DNA of 64,000 nucleotides from Sutcliffiella tianshenii (lineage in GTDB: Bacteria; Bacillota; Bacilli; Bacillales; Bacillaceae_I), in assembly GCF_016908565.1 (NCBI RefSeq), contig NZ_JAFBED010000005.1, positions 248,001 to 312,000 of the forward strand. Direction: 5' to 3'. The notes under the pieces are model-generated. The model was not told the origin of the DNA, did no database searches, and saw only the letters and a list, made by a program, of their open reading frames with translations. A program made the position numbers and the translations under genes. How positions within the stretch are numbered: position 1 is the stretch's first letter; every line of letters starts with the position of its first letter. Shown here piece by piece: positions 1-8,996 of this stretch.

Positions 1-685
1 CAAAAACCGGATAGAGTCCACTTGAATCGAGATTTATCTTGTTGATGCTATAGGATGCAAACTTACCTAAAAGTAAACCAAGTAGCAGTCCGAATCCCAT
101 TTGCCAGAAAAAGTTGCCGATAAATCCTAGATAGCTTGGCTCGGGTGCAAGAATCAGTTCGATGAATGCCAAGGTCAGGAAGACAGCCATCGGATCATTT
201 GTACCTGACTCCGCCTCAAGGGTCGCTCCCATGCGCTCCTTGATATTCTGACCCTTCAACACTGCAAAAACAGCTGCCGCATCTGTGGATCCGACGATTG
301 CTCCAAACAGGAATGCCTCAAGCATTGACACATCCAATATCAGCTTTGCAGCTAATGCGACAATGGTTGTTGTAAGAATCACACCCAAGGTTGCCAAAGA
401 TAATGATGGGATGATGACAGGCTTCACTGTCTTCCACTTGGTTTGCAGACCACCCTCGAACAGGATGATGACAAGTGCAAAAACACCGATCAGCTGGGCG
501 TACTTTGCATTATCAAAATAGATGAACCCAAGACCGTCACTACCTGCAACCATACCAACAATAATGAAGAGAACAAGTGCAGGAACACCCATCCTGGCAG
601 AGAATTTTGTAGTCAGCACGCCAGCAATCAATAACATTGCAATCAATAAAATAAAATAGTCCACATTGAATGCTCCAGAAATCAT
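1..685 (-). CDS. CPA1-family cation/H+ antiporter, N-terminal part
   Basis: The reverse strand encodes the first ~228 residues of a membrane antiporter; the gene continues beyond base 1. It begins MISGAFNVDYFILL behind a GGGGGGAG ribosome site. It contains the GSTDAAAVFAVLKGQ motif of CPA1/NhaP2-type exchangers, where the Asp is the likely ion-binding residue. It is a close paralog of the complete antiporter at 13355-14845 and aligns with it residue for residue over this part. The expected role is K+ or Na+ extrusion against protons at the cytoplasmic membrane. Whether it carries the C-terminal RCK domain seen in the paralog cannot be told here. Confidence 0.85.
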   Translation of the reverse strand, partial: MISGAFNVDYFILLIAMLLIAGVLTTKFSARMGVPALVLFIIVGMVAGSDGLGFIYFDNAKYAQLIGVFALVIILFEGGLQTKWKTVKPVIIPSLSLATLGVILTTTIVALAAKLILDVSMLEAFLFGAIVGSTDAAAVFAVLKGQNIKERMGATLEAESGTNDPMAVFLTLAFIELILAPEPSYLGFIGNFFWQMGFGLLLGLLLGKFASYSINKINLDSSGLYPVF

Positions 686-702
686 CGACTCCCCCCTTAA
701 TT

Positions 703-1260
703 TTATAGATTCACATCAATCTTCACCGATGTGTTTGCTTCTTTTTTGATTCCCAGGTATCGAAGTGTTTCAGAAGGTGATGAATGGTGGAAATGCTTTT
801 GAAGGATGGAGATGGCAACACCGCTATGATAAGCGTGATAGCCAAACGTTTTGCGAAGTGTATGAGTCCCGACTTTTCCTGGGACACCGACTTCCTTCGC
901 TGCATGGTTGATGATCCTATAGGCTTGCTGCCGGGTTATGGGTGAGGCACATTTTTTGGATTTAAAAAGATAATCATCCGGCTCCGCATCCACTGTCTTT
1001 ATATAGGATGTCAACGCATTCCTTACTTGATTATTGATATAGATGGAAGGAGAATAATCATCGTTGGCTGAGTAAAACTCCTTGATGCTTTCCTCTCCTT
1101 CCACTACATCCTGAACCTTAAGCTGAAGCAGTTCGCTTACACGAAGTCCCATATTTATACCCATTACAAAAAATAGGTTATCCCTTAATGAATGCTTATG
1201 AAGATACTCTTTCATCGCATGTATATAGTGTTTATCCTTTAAGGCCTCCACATACTCCAT
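703..1260 (-). CDS. short tyrosine recombinase (phage-integrase catalytic domain only)
   Basis: This 185-residue protein is a stand-alone tyrosine recombinase catalytic domain. Visible catalytic elements are the first Arg in GLRVSELL (about residue 39), the HTLRKTFGYH box (His-x-x-Arg) and the C-terminal TLRYLGI with the nucleophilic Tyr. The N-terminal SAM-like core-binding domain of XerC/D or phage integrases is absent. The length resembles B. subtilis YoeC, a short integrase of unknown job. No attachment sites, excisionase or prophage genes surround it, so it looks like a resident gene and not an active mobile element. An 8-bp inverted repeat lies in its upstream region. Function unknown. 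Confidence 0.8.
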   Translation of the reverse strand: MEYVEALKDKHYIHAMKEYLHKHSLRDNLFFVMGINMGLRVSELLQLKVQDVVEGEESIKEFYSANDDYSPSIYINNQVRNALTSYIKTVDAEPDDYLFKSKKCASPITRQQAYRIINHAAKEVGVPGKVGTHTLRKTFGYHAYHSGVAISILQKHFHHSSPSETLRYLGIKKEANTSVKIDVNL

Positions 1261-1278
1261 TCTAAAAATACACCTCCT

Positions 1279-1320
1279 AATGTTACTTAACTCTATTTTA
1301 ACTCATGTATATGTAACATT
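1279..1320. promoter_or_regulatory. inverted repeat upstream of the recombinase gene
   Basis: AATGTTAC at 1279-1286 and GTAACATT at 1313-1320 form perfect 8-bp arms separated by 26 bp, 19-60 bp upstream of the recombinase start. It could be an operator or a recombination site; the sequence alone does not decide. Confidence 0.35.
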
Positions 1321-1394
1321 AAATGAATTTGCTCATATTCGAGATAAATAATTTTAGATAATTAAAAAACATAGATAACCGCCAATAACACATG

Positions 1395-1424
1395 AAAAAA
1401 GAAGCCCCCGAAATATAAGGCTTC
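1395..1424 (-). terminator. terminator of uppP
   Basis: A GAAGCC/GGCTTC-based stem read on the minus strand is followed by a run of six T, 11 bp after the uppP stop codon. Confidence 0.75.
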
Positions 1425-1434
1425 TTCCAACATT

Positions 1435-2250
1435 CTATAAAAATAGTATTACTAGAGTTCCCACGATAAAACAGTAGATCGAAAAGTAAATAAGATTCCC
1501 TTTCGCCATGATGTTCATGAACCATTTCAAGGAGAAATAAGAAGCAACCAAAGAACCCAGGAATGCCAGCGTATAAGGCAGGGCAAGTTCACCGAGGTTT
1601 GGTGTTTTAATGAGATCGGATACAGCCAACATGATACTTCCTACACTGACTGGAATGAAAAGTAAAAATGAGAACTTCAATGCCGTTTCCTGCTTCATGC
1701 CAAGCCCCATTGCCGCTACGATGGTAGCCCCTGACCTACTGATTCCGGGAATCAGGGCAACTGCTTGGGCCAAACCGATGATGATGGCATCTTTAAGGGT
1801 AAGCTCAGCGTCATTCTTTCTGCCACGCAGATTTCGGATCAGGAACAAGGCAACCCCTGTCACAAGAAGTGTCAATCCGATGATTTTGATGTTCTCATCA
1901 AGCATTTCACCGATCCAATCACCAAAAAGAACGCCAATAAGTCCAGCAGGAATCGTAGCAATGATAAGGTAAAGGGAGAAACGGAAATCAGCCTTATCCG
2001 ATTCATTCCTTTTCATGATATATCTTGTAGCCCCAAAGAATAGCTGGGCGATGGATTCGCGATAGATGATTAAAATAGCCAGAAGGGACGCAAAGTTGAC
2101 GACGATCTCAAAGGTCAATCCTTCCATTCTCATTCCTAGCAGTTCCTGAAGTATCATCACATGACCACTTGATGAAATGGGAATCGGTTCTGTAATCCCT
2201 TGAAAAATACCTAAAAGTAAATATTTTAACAACAACATAATTTCTTCCAT
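1435..2250 (-). CDS. uppP: undecaprenyl-diphosphatase UppP (BacA family)
   Basis: This 271-residue polytopic membrane protein dephosphorylates undecaprenyl pyrophosphate to recycle the lipid carrier for peptidoglycan and wall polymers. The two family signatures are present: an N-terminal [13 protein letters not shown] box and the [12 protein letters not shown] box near residue 165, which form the active site. Length is normal for BacA/UppP. The start at 2250 has a GAGGT site 9 bp upstream; a second ATG four codons later is possible. A terminator follows. The neighbouring cation exchanger is read the same way but is separated by 12 bp. Confidence 0.95.
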   Translation of the reverse strand: MEEIMLLLKYLLLGIFQGITEPIPISSSGHVMILQELLGMRMEGLTFEIVVNFASLLAILIIYRESIAQLFFGATRYIMKRNESDKADFRFSLYLIIATIPAGLIGVLFGDWIGEMLDENIKIIGLTLLVTGVALFLIRNLRGRKNDAELTLKDAIIIGLAQAVALIPGISRSGATIVAAMGLGMKQETALKFSFLLFIPVSVGSIMLAVSDLIKTPNLGELALPYTLAFLGSLVASYFSLKWFMNIMAKGNLIYFSIYCFIVGTLVILFL

Positions 2251-2262
2251 AATGAACGGACC

Positions 2263-3216
2263 TCAGTTTCGTATAATGATAAAAATTAAATATAACACAT
2301 ATGAGATGGCAAGGATACTCCCTTCAATTTTTCCGATACAATATCTTGTTCGTGAAAATATAAGAAGGACAACGTTCAAAAATAGCATAATAAAAATATC
2401 CATAAAGATCTTGTCATTTACCGGCAATGGAGTAATGACAGATGACGTACCAAGTACAAAAAGGATATTGAATATATTGCTTCCTACTATATTTCCCAGT
2501 GCAATCTCACTCTGTTTTTTTATGGCAGCCGTAATGGATGTGACAAGTTCAGGAAGAGATGTACCGACTGCAACAATGGTCAGTCCGACTAATGTTTCGC
2601 TCATACCAAGGGATATCGCAATTTCGGTACTGTTTCGGACTACCATCTCCCCACCGAAGATGATGGCGGCAAGGCCAAGCAATGTCTTGATTGCATTTTT
2701 CCCCCATGAGCTTTTTTCTGTTATCTCTTCTGTATCCAATTGCTCCCGATTATTCCTGGCAACCTCGAAAATATAATACATGAACACCGTGAATATCAAT
2801 AGAAAAATGAAGCCATCACTTCTGGTTATCAGGTTCGAACTGAATCCCTGCAAGGCAATGTCACTGATGACAACGAGTAATACCATACTTCCCAACAGGG
2901 TGAATGGAATTTCCTTTCGGATAGTGGCGCTCTCCACCTTTAATGGGTTAATCAATGCCGTTATGCCCACAACAAGTGTGATGTTGAATATATTACTTCC
3001 GATAACATTTCCAAGTGATACTTCCGCACTGCCATCGAGTGCCGCGAGAATACTGACCGTAGCCTCCGGAGAGCTTGTCCCGAATGCAACGATGGTCAGT
3101 CCGATCAAGAGCGGAGATACTCGCAGAAGGGATGCAATTTTGGATGCACCCTCTACAAAGAAATCCGCTCCCTTAATTAAAAGTGCAAAACCTACAACAA
3201 GAAGCACATATGTCAT
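2263..3216 (-). CDS. CaCA-family Ca2+/Na+ (cation) exchanger, YrbG-like
   Basis: This 317-residue membrane protein has two alpha-repeats typical of the Ca2+/cation antiporter superfamily. The first has IVAFGTSSPE and GNVIGSNIFNI, the second IVAVGTSLPEL and GNIVGSNIFNI, in opposite halves of the protein. The conserved acidic residues in the two GTS-PE motifs bind the transported cation. About ten membrane segments can be seen. It probably exchanges Ca2+ or Na+ across the cytoplasmic membrane. It may be cotranscribed with uppP (12 bp downstream), since no terminator lies between them. Confidence 0.9.
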   Translation of the reverse strand: MTYVLLVVGFALLIKGADFFVEGASKIASLLRVSPLLIGLTIVAFGTSSPEATVSILAALDGSAEVSLGNVIGSNIFNITLVVGITALINPLKVESATIRKEIPFTLLGSMVLLVVISDIALQGFSSNLITRSDGFIFLLIFTVFMYYIFEVARNNREQLDTEEITEKSSWGKNAIKTLLGLAAIIFGGEMVVRNSTEIAISLGMSETLVGLTIVAVGTSLPELVTSITAAIKKQSEIALGNIVGSNIFNILFVLGTSSVITPLPVNDKIFMDIFIMLFLNVVLLIFSRTRYCIGKIEGSILAISYVLYLIFIIIRN

Positions 3217-3240
3217 GACATTCGATTCCTTTACTTTGTA

Positions 3241-3981
3241 TTAGTTGTTAAGCTCAGTCTTTTGAACAAGCTGTTCGAACCATTTTTGAGTATCGGTTTT
3301 AGATTCAGCATTAATGAATAGCTGATCGTCTCCCACTTCCACATATAAATAGGGAGCTTTTCCTTTATGGATATACAAAAGACTGCTGCCGTATCCCTTT
3401 ACTATAAAATGCCCTTTTGACATCGTCGGCATTCCAAAACCGTTTTTCCGCACCTCCACCTTTGGCATTTCTTTTAAAAGTTCTACCCTTTTTACATCCT
3501 CATAGCGCCATTCATCGCCGTATACACCAGTCACTTCAAATGTATCAGCCTTTTGCACCAACTGAAAATCTTGATAACCTATGTAAGTAAGGACACCAAC
3601 AAATCCGATTGTAATGATAAATATGGATGAACTGATGATATAGCTTTTCTTCCTCTTTGCTGCCACTTCGTATTTTGACAGGTAGATGAAGCCTCCGAGC
3701 AGTATGACAAGCATGAATACAATCTGTACTTCCAGGGCATAGGCAAAACCAGTGAATAATAAAGGGGGCAGGATCAACATACCCAGTCCTGTCATCATCA
3801 GCATTTTGCCTGTATTTTTTGGATAGCCATTTTGGATCAACTGCTTTTTCTCCTCATCCGGCCTTGAGTGAAAATTGGAAATAAGGCCATACGCCTTTTT
3901 AAAAAGAATAAGCCATCCCAACACTAAAAATATGAGTGCTACCCCAAGCTGAATGAAAAATAACGTCCACATCATCCCCAC
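3241..3981 (-). CDS. membrane protein, DUF3784-like N-terminus with PH-like C-terminal domain
   Basis: This 246-residue protein has paired hydrophobic segments at about residues 5-28 and 60-105 and another at 115-135. A soluble C-terminal half (about 140-235) reads like a bacterial PH domain. The N-terminal part, with FKKAYGLISNFHS and the following basic stretch, resembles DUF3784 membrane proteins of Firmicutes. No enzymatic motif is visible. The stop is 24 bp before the CaCA exchanger and on the same strand, so the two may share a transcript. Function unknown. Confidence 0.75.
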   Translation of the reverse strand: MGMMWTLFFIQLGVALIFLVLGWLILFKKAYGLISNFHSRPDEEKKQLIQNGYPKNTGKMLMMTGLGMLILPPLLFTGFAYALEVQIVFMLVILLGGFIYLSKYEVAAKRKKSYIISSSIFIITIGFVGVLTYIGYQDFQLVQKADTFEVTGVYGDEWRYEDVKRVELLKEMPKVEVRKNGFGMPTMSKGHFIVKGYGSSLLYIHKGKAPYLYVEVGDDQLFINAESKTDTQKWFEQLVQKTELNN

Positions 3982-4130
3982 TTCCTTCCTTAATAGCCGA
4001 ACAATCTATCTTCTTATTTAAAGTTTATGCTTACCGCATTAATTTTTGCAAGTTTCTAACTTTAGAGAGCGTCTATTACTCCAATAGTGACAATATCCTA
4101 GTAGTAAGAAAAGGGGGCTCTATAATCATC

Positions 4131-4616
4131 ATGAGTATAGCAGCTTTATTCATCCCATTTTTGATGCTTGTTTTATTGGGTGTCTGCCTTTTCATGGCAG
4201 GAAGCTACGCAAAAAAAACTACTTCAGAAAAAAGTCGAGGTGCAAACATGATTAGAGTGGTATATTACTATTTGATTCTGTTCATGACCTTAATGATGAC
4301 CATCGGAGGAAGTGTCGCCGCCTTCATGGCAATCGCGGATATCGTTTCTCCGCCAAGCTATTATCAAAGCTATATGGAATACAAGGAAATGAAAATTGCC
4401 AACAAAACCAAATATGATGAAAACGGCAAACCGATCTCCATCCCTGAAATAGACGAAGACGAATTGCTGAAAGAGTACGATATGGTCGTGAAACAGGACA
4501 AAGAACGCAATAAGGAAAGAGCCTGGAACACCCTGATTAAAAGCTTCGGCTGGATCGTCATCCCCCTCCCCATCTTTATCTTCTATCAACGAAAGATCCG
4601 CAGTTCAAAGGAATAA
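4131..4616 (+). CDS. hypothetical membrane protein
   Basis: This 161-residue protein has three hydrophobic segments: about residues 4-24, 42-67 and 138-155. A charged loop rich in Lys, Glu and Asp (about 80-130) lies between the second and third. An AAGGGGG site sits upstream of the ATG and a terminator follows the stop. The protein is not recognised. It is transcribed divergently from the DUF3784-like gene. Confidence 0.65.
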   Translation: MSIAALFIPFLMLVLLGVCLFMAGSYAKKTTSEKSRGANMIRVVYYYLILFMTLMMTIGGSVAAFMAIADIVSPPSYYQSYMEYKEMKIANKTKYDENGKPISIPEIDEDELLKEYDMVVKQDKERNKERAWNTLIKSFGWIVIPLPIFIFYQRKIRSSKE

Positions 4617-4626
4617 GTCCCATTCT

Positions 4627-4662
4627 AAGCCTTCCACTTATTATGGTGGTGAGGCTTTTTTA
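4627..4662 (+). terminator. terminator after the 4131 gene
   Basis: An AAGCCT/AGGCTT stem extended by CCAC/GTGG, followed by a T run. Confidence 0.75.
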
Positions 4663-4787
4663 TTTACCCAATCCATAAATGACTCCAATTGCCTGATTCA
4701 TTCTTCATAAAAAATTTACAAAAAAACGTATTGACGAACAGGAAAAAGGGGAGTAAATTATAATACATCATACAGAAACATATAAAC

Positions 4788-4915
4788 CTATTGCTTAATC
4801 TTTTAAGAGCGGGGGAACCATACTGATAATGGACTTTTTCATTATCTTGGGGTGAATCACGTAAATGCGAAGAGGACTCTCATCCTCTAACCCGACAGCT
4901 AACCTCGTAAGCTTA
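4788..4915 (+). ncRNA. ydaO-yuaA riboswitch (cyclic di-AMP sensor)
   Basis: The leader of ktrAB carries the conserved blocks of the ydaO-yuaA class. These are AAGAGCGGGGGAACCA at 4805-4820, GGGGTGAATCACG near 4850, AGAGGAC, and CCCGACAGCTAACCTCGTAA near 4891-4910. The class binds c-di-AMP and turns transcription off when it is abundant. In B. subtilis the same class precedes ktrAB, so position and sequence agree. The downstream hairpin at 4947-4981 is the expression platform. A TTGACG at 4731 with TAAATT 17 bp on (or TATAAT at 4759) may be the promoter, but neither spacing/box combination is ideal. Confidence 0.95.
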
Positions 4916-4946
4916 TTGAGAGAAGGGTCTAATTTATGAACATTCG

Positions 4947-4981
4947 GACCATTCTTTGTGTTGTCAAGGAATGGTCTTTTT
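4947..4981 (+). terminator. riboswitch-controlled terminator of ktrAB
   Basis: GACCATTC (4947-4954) pairs with GAATGGTC (4969-4976), followed by five T, 25 bp before the ktrA start. Confidence 0.9.
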
Positions 4982-5006
4982 ATGTTCAAAGGGAGAAGGA
5001 ACTAAC

Positions 5007-5663
5007 ATGAAAAAGCAGTTTGTCGTGATTGGATTGGGACGATTCGGAGGCAGCATAGTAGAGGAGTTTTCCACTCTTGGTGTCGAGGTGCTTGCCATCG
5101 ACAAAGACGAGGAAAACATCAATAAAATCAGTCCTTATGCGACCCATGCTGTACAAGCCAATGCAATAGATGAGGCCACACTGAATTCTCTTGGCATCCG
5201 GAATTTTGATCACGCCATCGTGTCAATGGGGGACGATATAGAATCCAGCATCCTCTGCAGCCTCCTGTTAAAAGAGATGGGATTAAAAAAAGTGTGGGTA
5301 AAAGCGAACAATAAATATCACCAGAAAGTTCTAGAAAAAATTGGAGTCGATCGCATCATCCAGCCAGAACGTGATATGGCAAAGAGGATTGCACACCACG
5401 TCGTATCGGATAAAATCATCGACTACATCGAACTTTCCGATAACCATAGTATCGCAGAATTATATGCAACCAAAAAGGTGGCCAATAGGAATTTGATGGA
5501 ACTGGATATACGAGCCAAGTATGGCTGTACTTTGATAGGCATACAACGGGACGGAGACATCATTCTTTCACCGGCTGCTGATGAAGTGATCCGGGAAGGA
5601 GATCTGATGATCATTTTGGGAAGAAATGAAGATATTCACCGTTTTGAGGAGACTGGGGTGTAA
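5007..5663 (+). CDS. ktrA: Ktr potassium uptake system, regulatory subunit KtrA
   Basis: This 218-residue cytoplasmic RCK protein gates the KtrB K+ channel subunit as an octameric ring. The Rossmann motif VIGLGRFGGSIVEE sits at residues 6-19 with an acidic residue (AIDKDE) at the end of the second strand for ATP/ADP or NAD binding. The RCK_C domain is at about 140-218. The ATG at 5007 follows GGGAGAAGG. An upstream ATG lies inside the leader terminator and is not a plausible start. It sits 3 bp before ktrB. The c-di-AMP riboswitch supports KtrA over KtrC; RCK_C domains of this family also bind c-di-AMP directly. Confidence 0.95.
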   Translation: MKKQFVVIGLGRFGGSIVEEFSTLGVEVLAIDKDEENINKISPYATHAVQANAIDEATLNSLGIRNFDHAIVSMGDDIESSILCSLLLKEMGLKKVWVKANNKYHQKVLEKIGVDRIIQPERDMAKRIAHHVVSDKIIDYIELSDNHSIAELYATKKVANRNLMELDIRAKYGCTLIGIQRDGDIILSPAADEVIREGDLMIILGRNEDIHRFEETGV

Positions 5664-5666
5664 AGG

Positions 5667-6986
5667 ATGCATAAACTGAGTATTAAACTTAGTCCGCCTC
5701 AACTTCTCATCCTTGTTTTCATCGTTTTTGTATTTATCGGAAGCCTGTTGCTTATGCTCCCGGCTTCCACCACCGAATCCATTTCATTCATCGACGCCTT
5801 GTTTACTGCCATGTCAGCCATGACAGTGACAGGGTTGGTGGTGGTGGACACAGCTAGTGTTTACACTGTATTTGGGCAGGTCATCATCATGGCCCTCATT
5901 CAATTGGGAGGAATCGGCATCATGACATTTGCCGTCCTCATTTTCATGATGCTAGGCAAAAAAATCGGCTTCCAGGAAAGATTGCTTCTGCAGCAAGCAT
6001 TGAATCAGACATCAGTCGGGGGGATCATCCTCCTTGTCCGCAGGATTGTCATTTTCTCCTTGCTGATTGAAGGAATAGCTGCACTCTTATTGTCTTACCG
6101 ATGGGTACCTGAATATGGATGGGGACAAGGGATATATTTGAGTATATTCCACTCCATTTCCGCTTTTAACAATGCTGGATTTGCATTATGGGCAGACGGC
6201 TTATCTCAATACGTTGGAGATCCTGTAATCAACATCGTCATCTCCTTCCTATTTATCATTGGAGGAATCGGTTTCACGGTTCTTACGGATTTATGGTACA
6301 CAAAGGAGTTTAGGAAACTCTCCTTACACACAAAGATCATGCTGTTCGGAACACTTGGGATCAACCTGCTGGCCATGCTGGTCATTTTCTCACTTGAATA
6401 TTTCAACCCTGGCACACTGGCTGATTTGACGTTTATGGAGAAACTCTGGGCCTCCTATTTCCAGGCTGTTACGACAAGAACTGCGGGATTTAATTCAATC
6501 GACATAGGAGCGATGGAGAGTTCATCCATCCTGTTCATGATACTGCTGATGTTCATTGGCGCAGGAAGCACATCAACCGGTGGCGGGATCAAGCTCACAA
6601 CCTTTATCATTATCATTCTGGCAGTCATCACTTTTATTAAAGGCAAACAAGAAATTGTTCTATTTAAAAGATCCATCCATCAAAAATATGTATTCAAGTC
6701 GCTTGCAATCACGATTATCAGTGTGCTGTTCGTATTTTTATCCATGTTCATTTTAACCATCACCGAAAAAATGGACTTTCTCCAATTATTATTTGAAGTG
6801 GTTTCCGCTTTTGGTACGGTCGGACTTTCCATGGGTATTACAGCAGACCTTACCATAATTGGAAAAGCGGTCATCATCTTCATCATGCTGCTTGGTAAGC
6901 TTGGGCCACTGACGCTTGCATATTCCCTTGCAAAACCGACAGCAGCAAAAATACGTTATCCTAATGAAGACCTGTTGACAGGTTAA
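5667..6986 (+). CDS. ktrB: Ktr potassium uptake system, membrane subunit KtrB
   Basis: This 439-residue TrkH/KtrB-family protein forms the K+-translocating subunit. It has the four membrane-pore-membrane repeats of the family. Pore-loop glycine motifs can be seen in AMTVTGLVVV, HSISAFNNAGFAL, TTRTAGFNSI and SAFGTVGLSMG. Na+-dependent K+ uptake is the known activity. The gene starts 3 bp after ktrA in the same operon, downstream of the c-di-AMP riboswitch. A strong bidirectional hairpin follows it. Confidence 0.95.
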   Translation: MHKLSIKLSPPQLLILVFIVFVFIGSLLLMLPASTTESISFIDALFTAMSAMTVTGLVVVDTASVYTVFGQVIIMALIQLGGIGIMTFAVLIFMMLGKKIGFQERLLLQQALNQTSVGGIILLVRRIVIFSLLIEGIAALLLSYRWVPEYGWGQGIYLSIFHSISAFNNAGFALWADGLSQYVGDPVINIVISFLFIIGGIGFTVLTDLWYTKEFRKLSLHTKIMLFGTLGINLLAMLVIFSLEYFNPGTLADLTFMEKLWASYFQAVTTRTAGFNSIDIGAMESSSILFMILLMFIGAGSTSTGGGIKLTTFIIIILAVITFIKGKQEIVLFKRSIHQKYVFKSLAITIISVLFVFLSMFILTITEKMDFLQLLFEVVSAFGTVGLSMGITADLTIIGKAVIIFIMLLGKLGPLTLAYSLAKPTAAKIRYPNEDLLTG

Positions 6987-6995
6987 TGCAAAATA

Positions 6996-7027
6996 AAAAA
7001 TGCTCCCTTGGCCAGGAGCATTTTTTT
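6996..7027. terminator. bidirectional terminator between ktrB and the 7048 gene
   Basis: AAATGCTCC/GGAGCATTT stem with T run on the plus strand and A run on the other side; it can serve both convergent genes. Confidence 0.85.
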
Positions 7028-7047
7028 GTATCATGATATCAAAGAAA

Positions 7048-7527
7048 TCAATAGAATCTCTTTCTGAATCCTTCCTCGATCAGATATTGCTTTGCTTCAT
7101 TATAGGAAGGAAATGTCCCGTCCAAGTTTGGACCTGCATAGACATTCCACATATCATCCTCAAGCACCAGCATGAGCGTCTGATCTTCGTCATTCGCCCA
7201 CTTCTCATCTTCAAAAGCCTCGGCTTCTTTAGAGGCATCAGACGTGGTTTCCGTACTTAAGGCTTCAATGGCTTTTGCGATAACCTCTTTCAGCTCTTCC
7301 TCCGAAAATTCACGGATATTTACCATGCCCTTTTCGTCTGTCCGATATCCCTTGATACCTTTTGCATATACGAAGCCATTGCCGTTTGGATGCAAGTGAT
7401 ACACGACATTTTTCTTATCACTTAAGCTCTCCTCGAATTGAAAATTGACCCGTTTCAGCGATACGTCCTTACGTTCCAGTTCAGGAAAGGATTCGATAAT
7501 AGTAAGTTTTTGTTCAAATGTTAACAT
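7048..7527 (-). CDS. conserved hypothetical protein
   Basis: This 159-residue soluble, acidic protein has no signal peptide or membrane segment. The N-terminal half has alternating beta-type sequence and a glycine-bearing motif (HPNGNGFVYAKG). A Glu/Asp-rich linker lies at about residues 95-115, and the C-terminal half ends in an aromatic-basic RKRFY. It is not recognised with certainty. It stands alone between ktrB and rodA and shares the hairpin at 6996-7027. Confidence 0.7.
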   Translation of the reverse strand: MLTFEQKLTIIESFPELERKDVSLKRVNFQFEESLSDKKNVVYHLHPNGNGFVYAKGIKGYRTDEKGMVNIREFSEEELKEVIAKAIEALSTETTSDASKEAEAFEDEKWANDEDQTLMLVLEDDMWNVYAGPNLDGTFPSYNEAKQYLIEEGFRKRFY

Positions 7528-7596
7528 AATGCCTCCAAAAAGAAGTATTTACACATTAGACCATTATATCATTAGTGGTTGGTTTCACAAAAAAAA

Positions 7597-8757
7597 TTAT
7601 GCGAACACATATTTCCTTGTTCTCAGTTGGACATTCAATACAATACCTATGGCAATCATATAGGTTAAGAGTGAACTTCCTCCATAACTGAAGAAAGGAA
7701 GCGGGATACCTGTAATTGGCAAGAGCCCCACAGTCATGCCGATATTCTGGAAAACCTGGAATGTAATCATCCCTATGATACCCGTACATAAATAGCTGCC
7801 ATAAGTATCATGGCATTGCAAAGCGATGAATGTAATCTTATATAATAGAAGGAAAAATAACGATAACACTATGGTTGTCCCCATGAACCCGAACTGATTG
7901 GCTATGGCCGCAAAAATGAAATCGGTATGCGCTTCAGGCAGATAGACATTCATCGAGCCGTACCCTGCGCCAGTATACTCCCCAGACCCGATAGCGAGCA
8001 GGGATCGGACCAATTGGAACCCCTGTTCATCCTGATATTCATAAGGATTCAACCAGCCGTAGAATCGGTCCAATTGATACTCAGGTATGAAATACTTATG
8101 GAAAAATTCAGGAAATTGGATGAAAATATAGATAAATATTGCGGCAAAGCCCACTCCGATGGAAATGAGCCCTACAATGATGCTCCACCGTATACCAGAC
8201 ACCAACACCAAAGCGGCAATAATGGAGAGGTACACCATGGTCGTACCCATGTCAGGCTGCCTCATCAAAAGAAGGACCGGCACCAGTGAAGCCGCAGCCA
8301 TCTTGAAGAGAAGATAGAAACTATCTCTCACTTCAGGGTTTTCGTATTTTGTACGATGGTCTGCAATAATTTTGCTCAATACAAGAATAAGTGCTATCTT
8401 CATTAATTCAGAGGGCTGGATATTACCAAGGCCCGGGATGCTGTACCAGCTTCTTGCACCCTTTATTTCAAGGGTACCTGGAAAATTCAGTTCCAATCCA
8501 ATTAAAAAGAATATACCGATACCGTACGTGATCCAGGCAAGATTTCGAAGGTAATCAAAGTGGATAAGCAGGGATAGGCCGATCCCGATTGTCCCCACCA
8601 AAAACCAGACAAGTTGCTTTTCCATGAAATTGATGCCTTGCAAAGCCTTCGGCAAGGTCGGTTCAATGCTATCGAGTGCAATCAAGCTTGCAAGTACCAT
8701 CATGATCATCAAAAAAATGAGCGTGACATCTAATTGTTGTTTATCTTTATAATCCAC
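7597..8757 (-). CDS. rodA: SEDS-family peptidoglycan glycosyltransferase, RodA-like
   Basis: This 386-residue protein of about ten membrane segments belongs to the RodA/FtsW/SpoVE family. SEDS proteins polymerise lipid II with a partner class B PBP. Family motifs include GARSWYSIPGLGNIQPSE (about 118-136), RQPDMGTT and the C-terminal GIPLPFFSYGGSS. The GNIQPSELMK and spacing resemble RodA more than FtsW. It sits alone with no Z-ring or sporulation neighbour. B. subtilis has several paralogs, so the exact role (elongation versus another SEDS) is inferred. Confidence 0.88.
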   Translation of the reverse strand: MDYKDKQQLDVTLIFLMIMMVLASLIALDSIEPTLPKALQGINFMEKQLVWFLVGTIGIGLSLLIHFDYLRNLAWITYGIGIFFLIGLELNFPGTLEIKGARSWYSIPGLGNIQPSELMKIALILVLSKIIADHRTKYENPEVRDSFYLLFKMAAASLVPVLLLMRQPDMGTTMVYLSIIAALVLVSGIRWSIIVGLISIGVGFAAIFIYIFIQFPEFFHKYFIPEYQLDRFYGWLNPYEYQDEQGFQLVRSLLAIGSGEYTGAGYGSMNVYLPEAHTDFIFAAIANQFGFMGTTIVLSLFFLLLYKITFIALQCHDTYGSYLCTGIIGMITFQVFQNIGMTVGLLPITGIPLPFFSYGGSSLLTYMIAIGIVLNVQLRTRKYVFA

Positions 8758-8996
8758 ATTCTTCTACTCCATTTTCAGCAAATAATTAGGATATTGACTC
8801 TTCATATATTATTATCTAATAATATAGTGCATATCTACAGTCCGTATTGTTTTCTTATCGAATAAATCATATTCGAGTATCCCTTTGTAGTCAATCATTT
8901 TACTATCTTTTCAAATATGTATTTTTAGCCAAAATAAAGTATTCTTTGATAAAGAATGGGGAAATTACTATTATTATTTCTTAGGAGGCAACAAAT

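Noticed and set aside
1337-1347. ATTCGAGATAA, an MhqR-like half-site upstream of the recombinase gene
   Set aside because: Only one half-site is present; it matches the one near azoR by 11 bases but has no partner arm, so chance is likely.
4956-5006. N-terminal extension of KtrA
   Set aside because: The extra codons lie inside the riboswitch terminator; ATG 5007 has the ribosome site and the family start.
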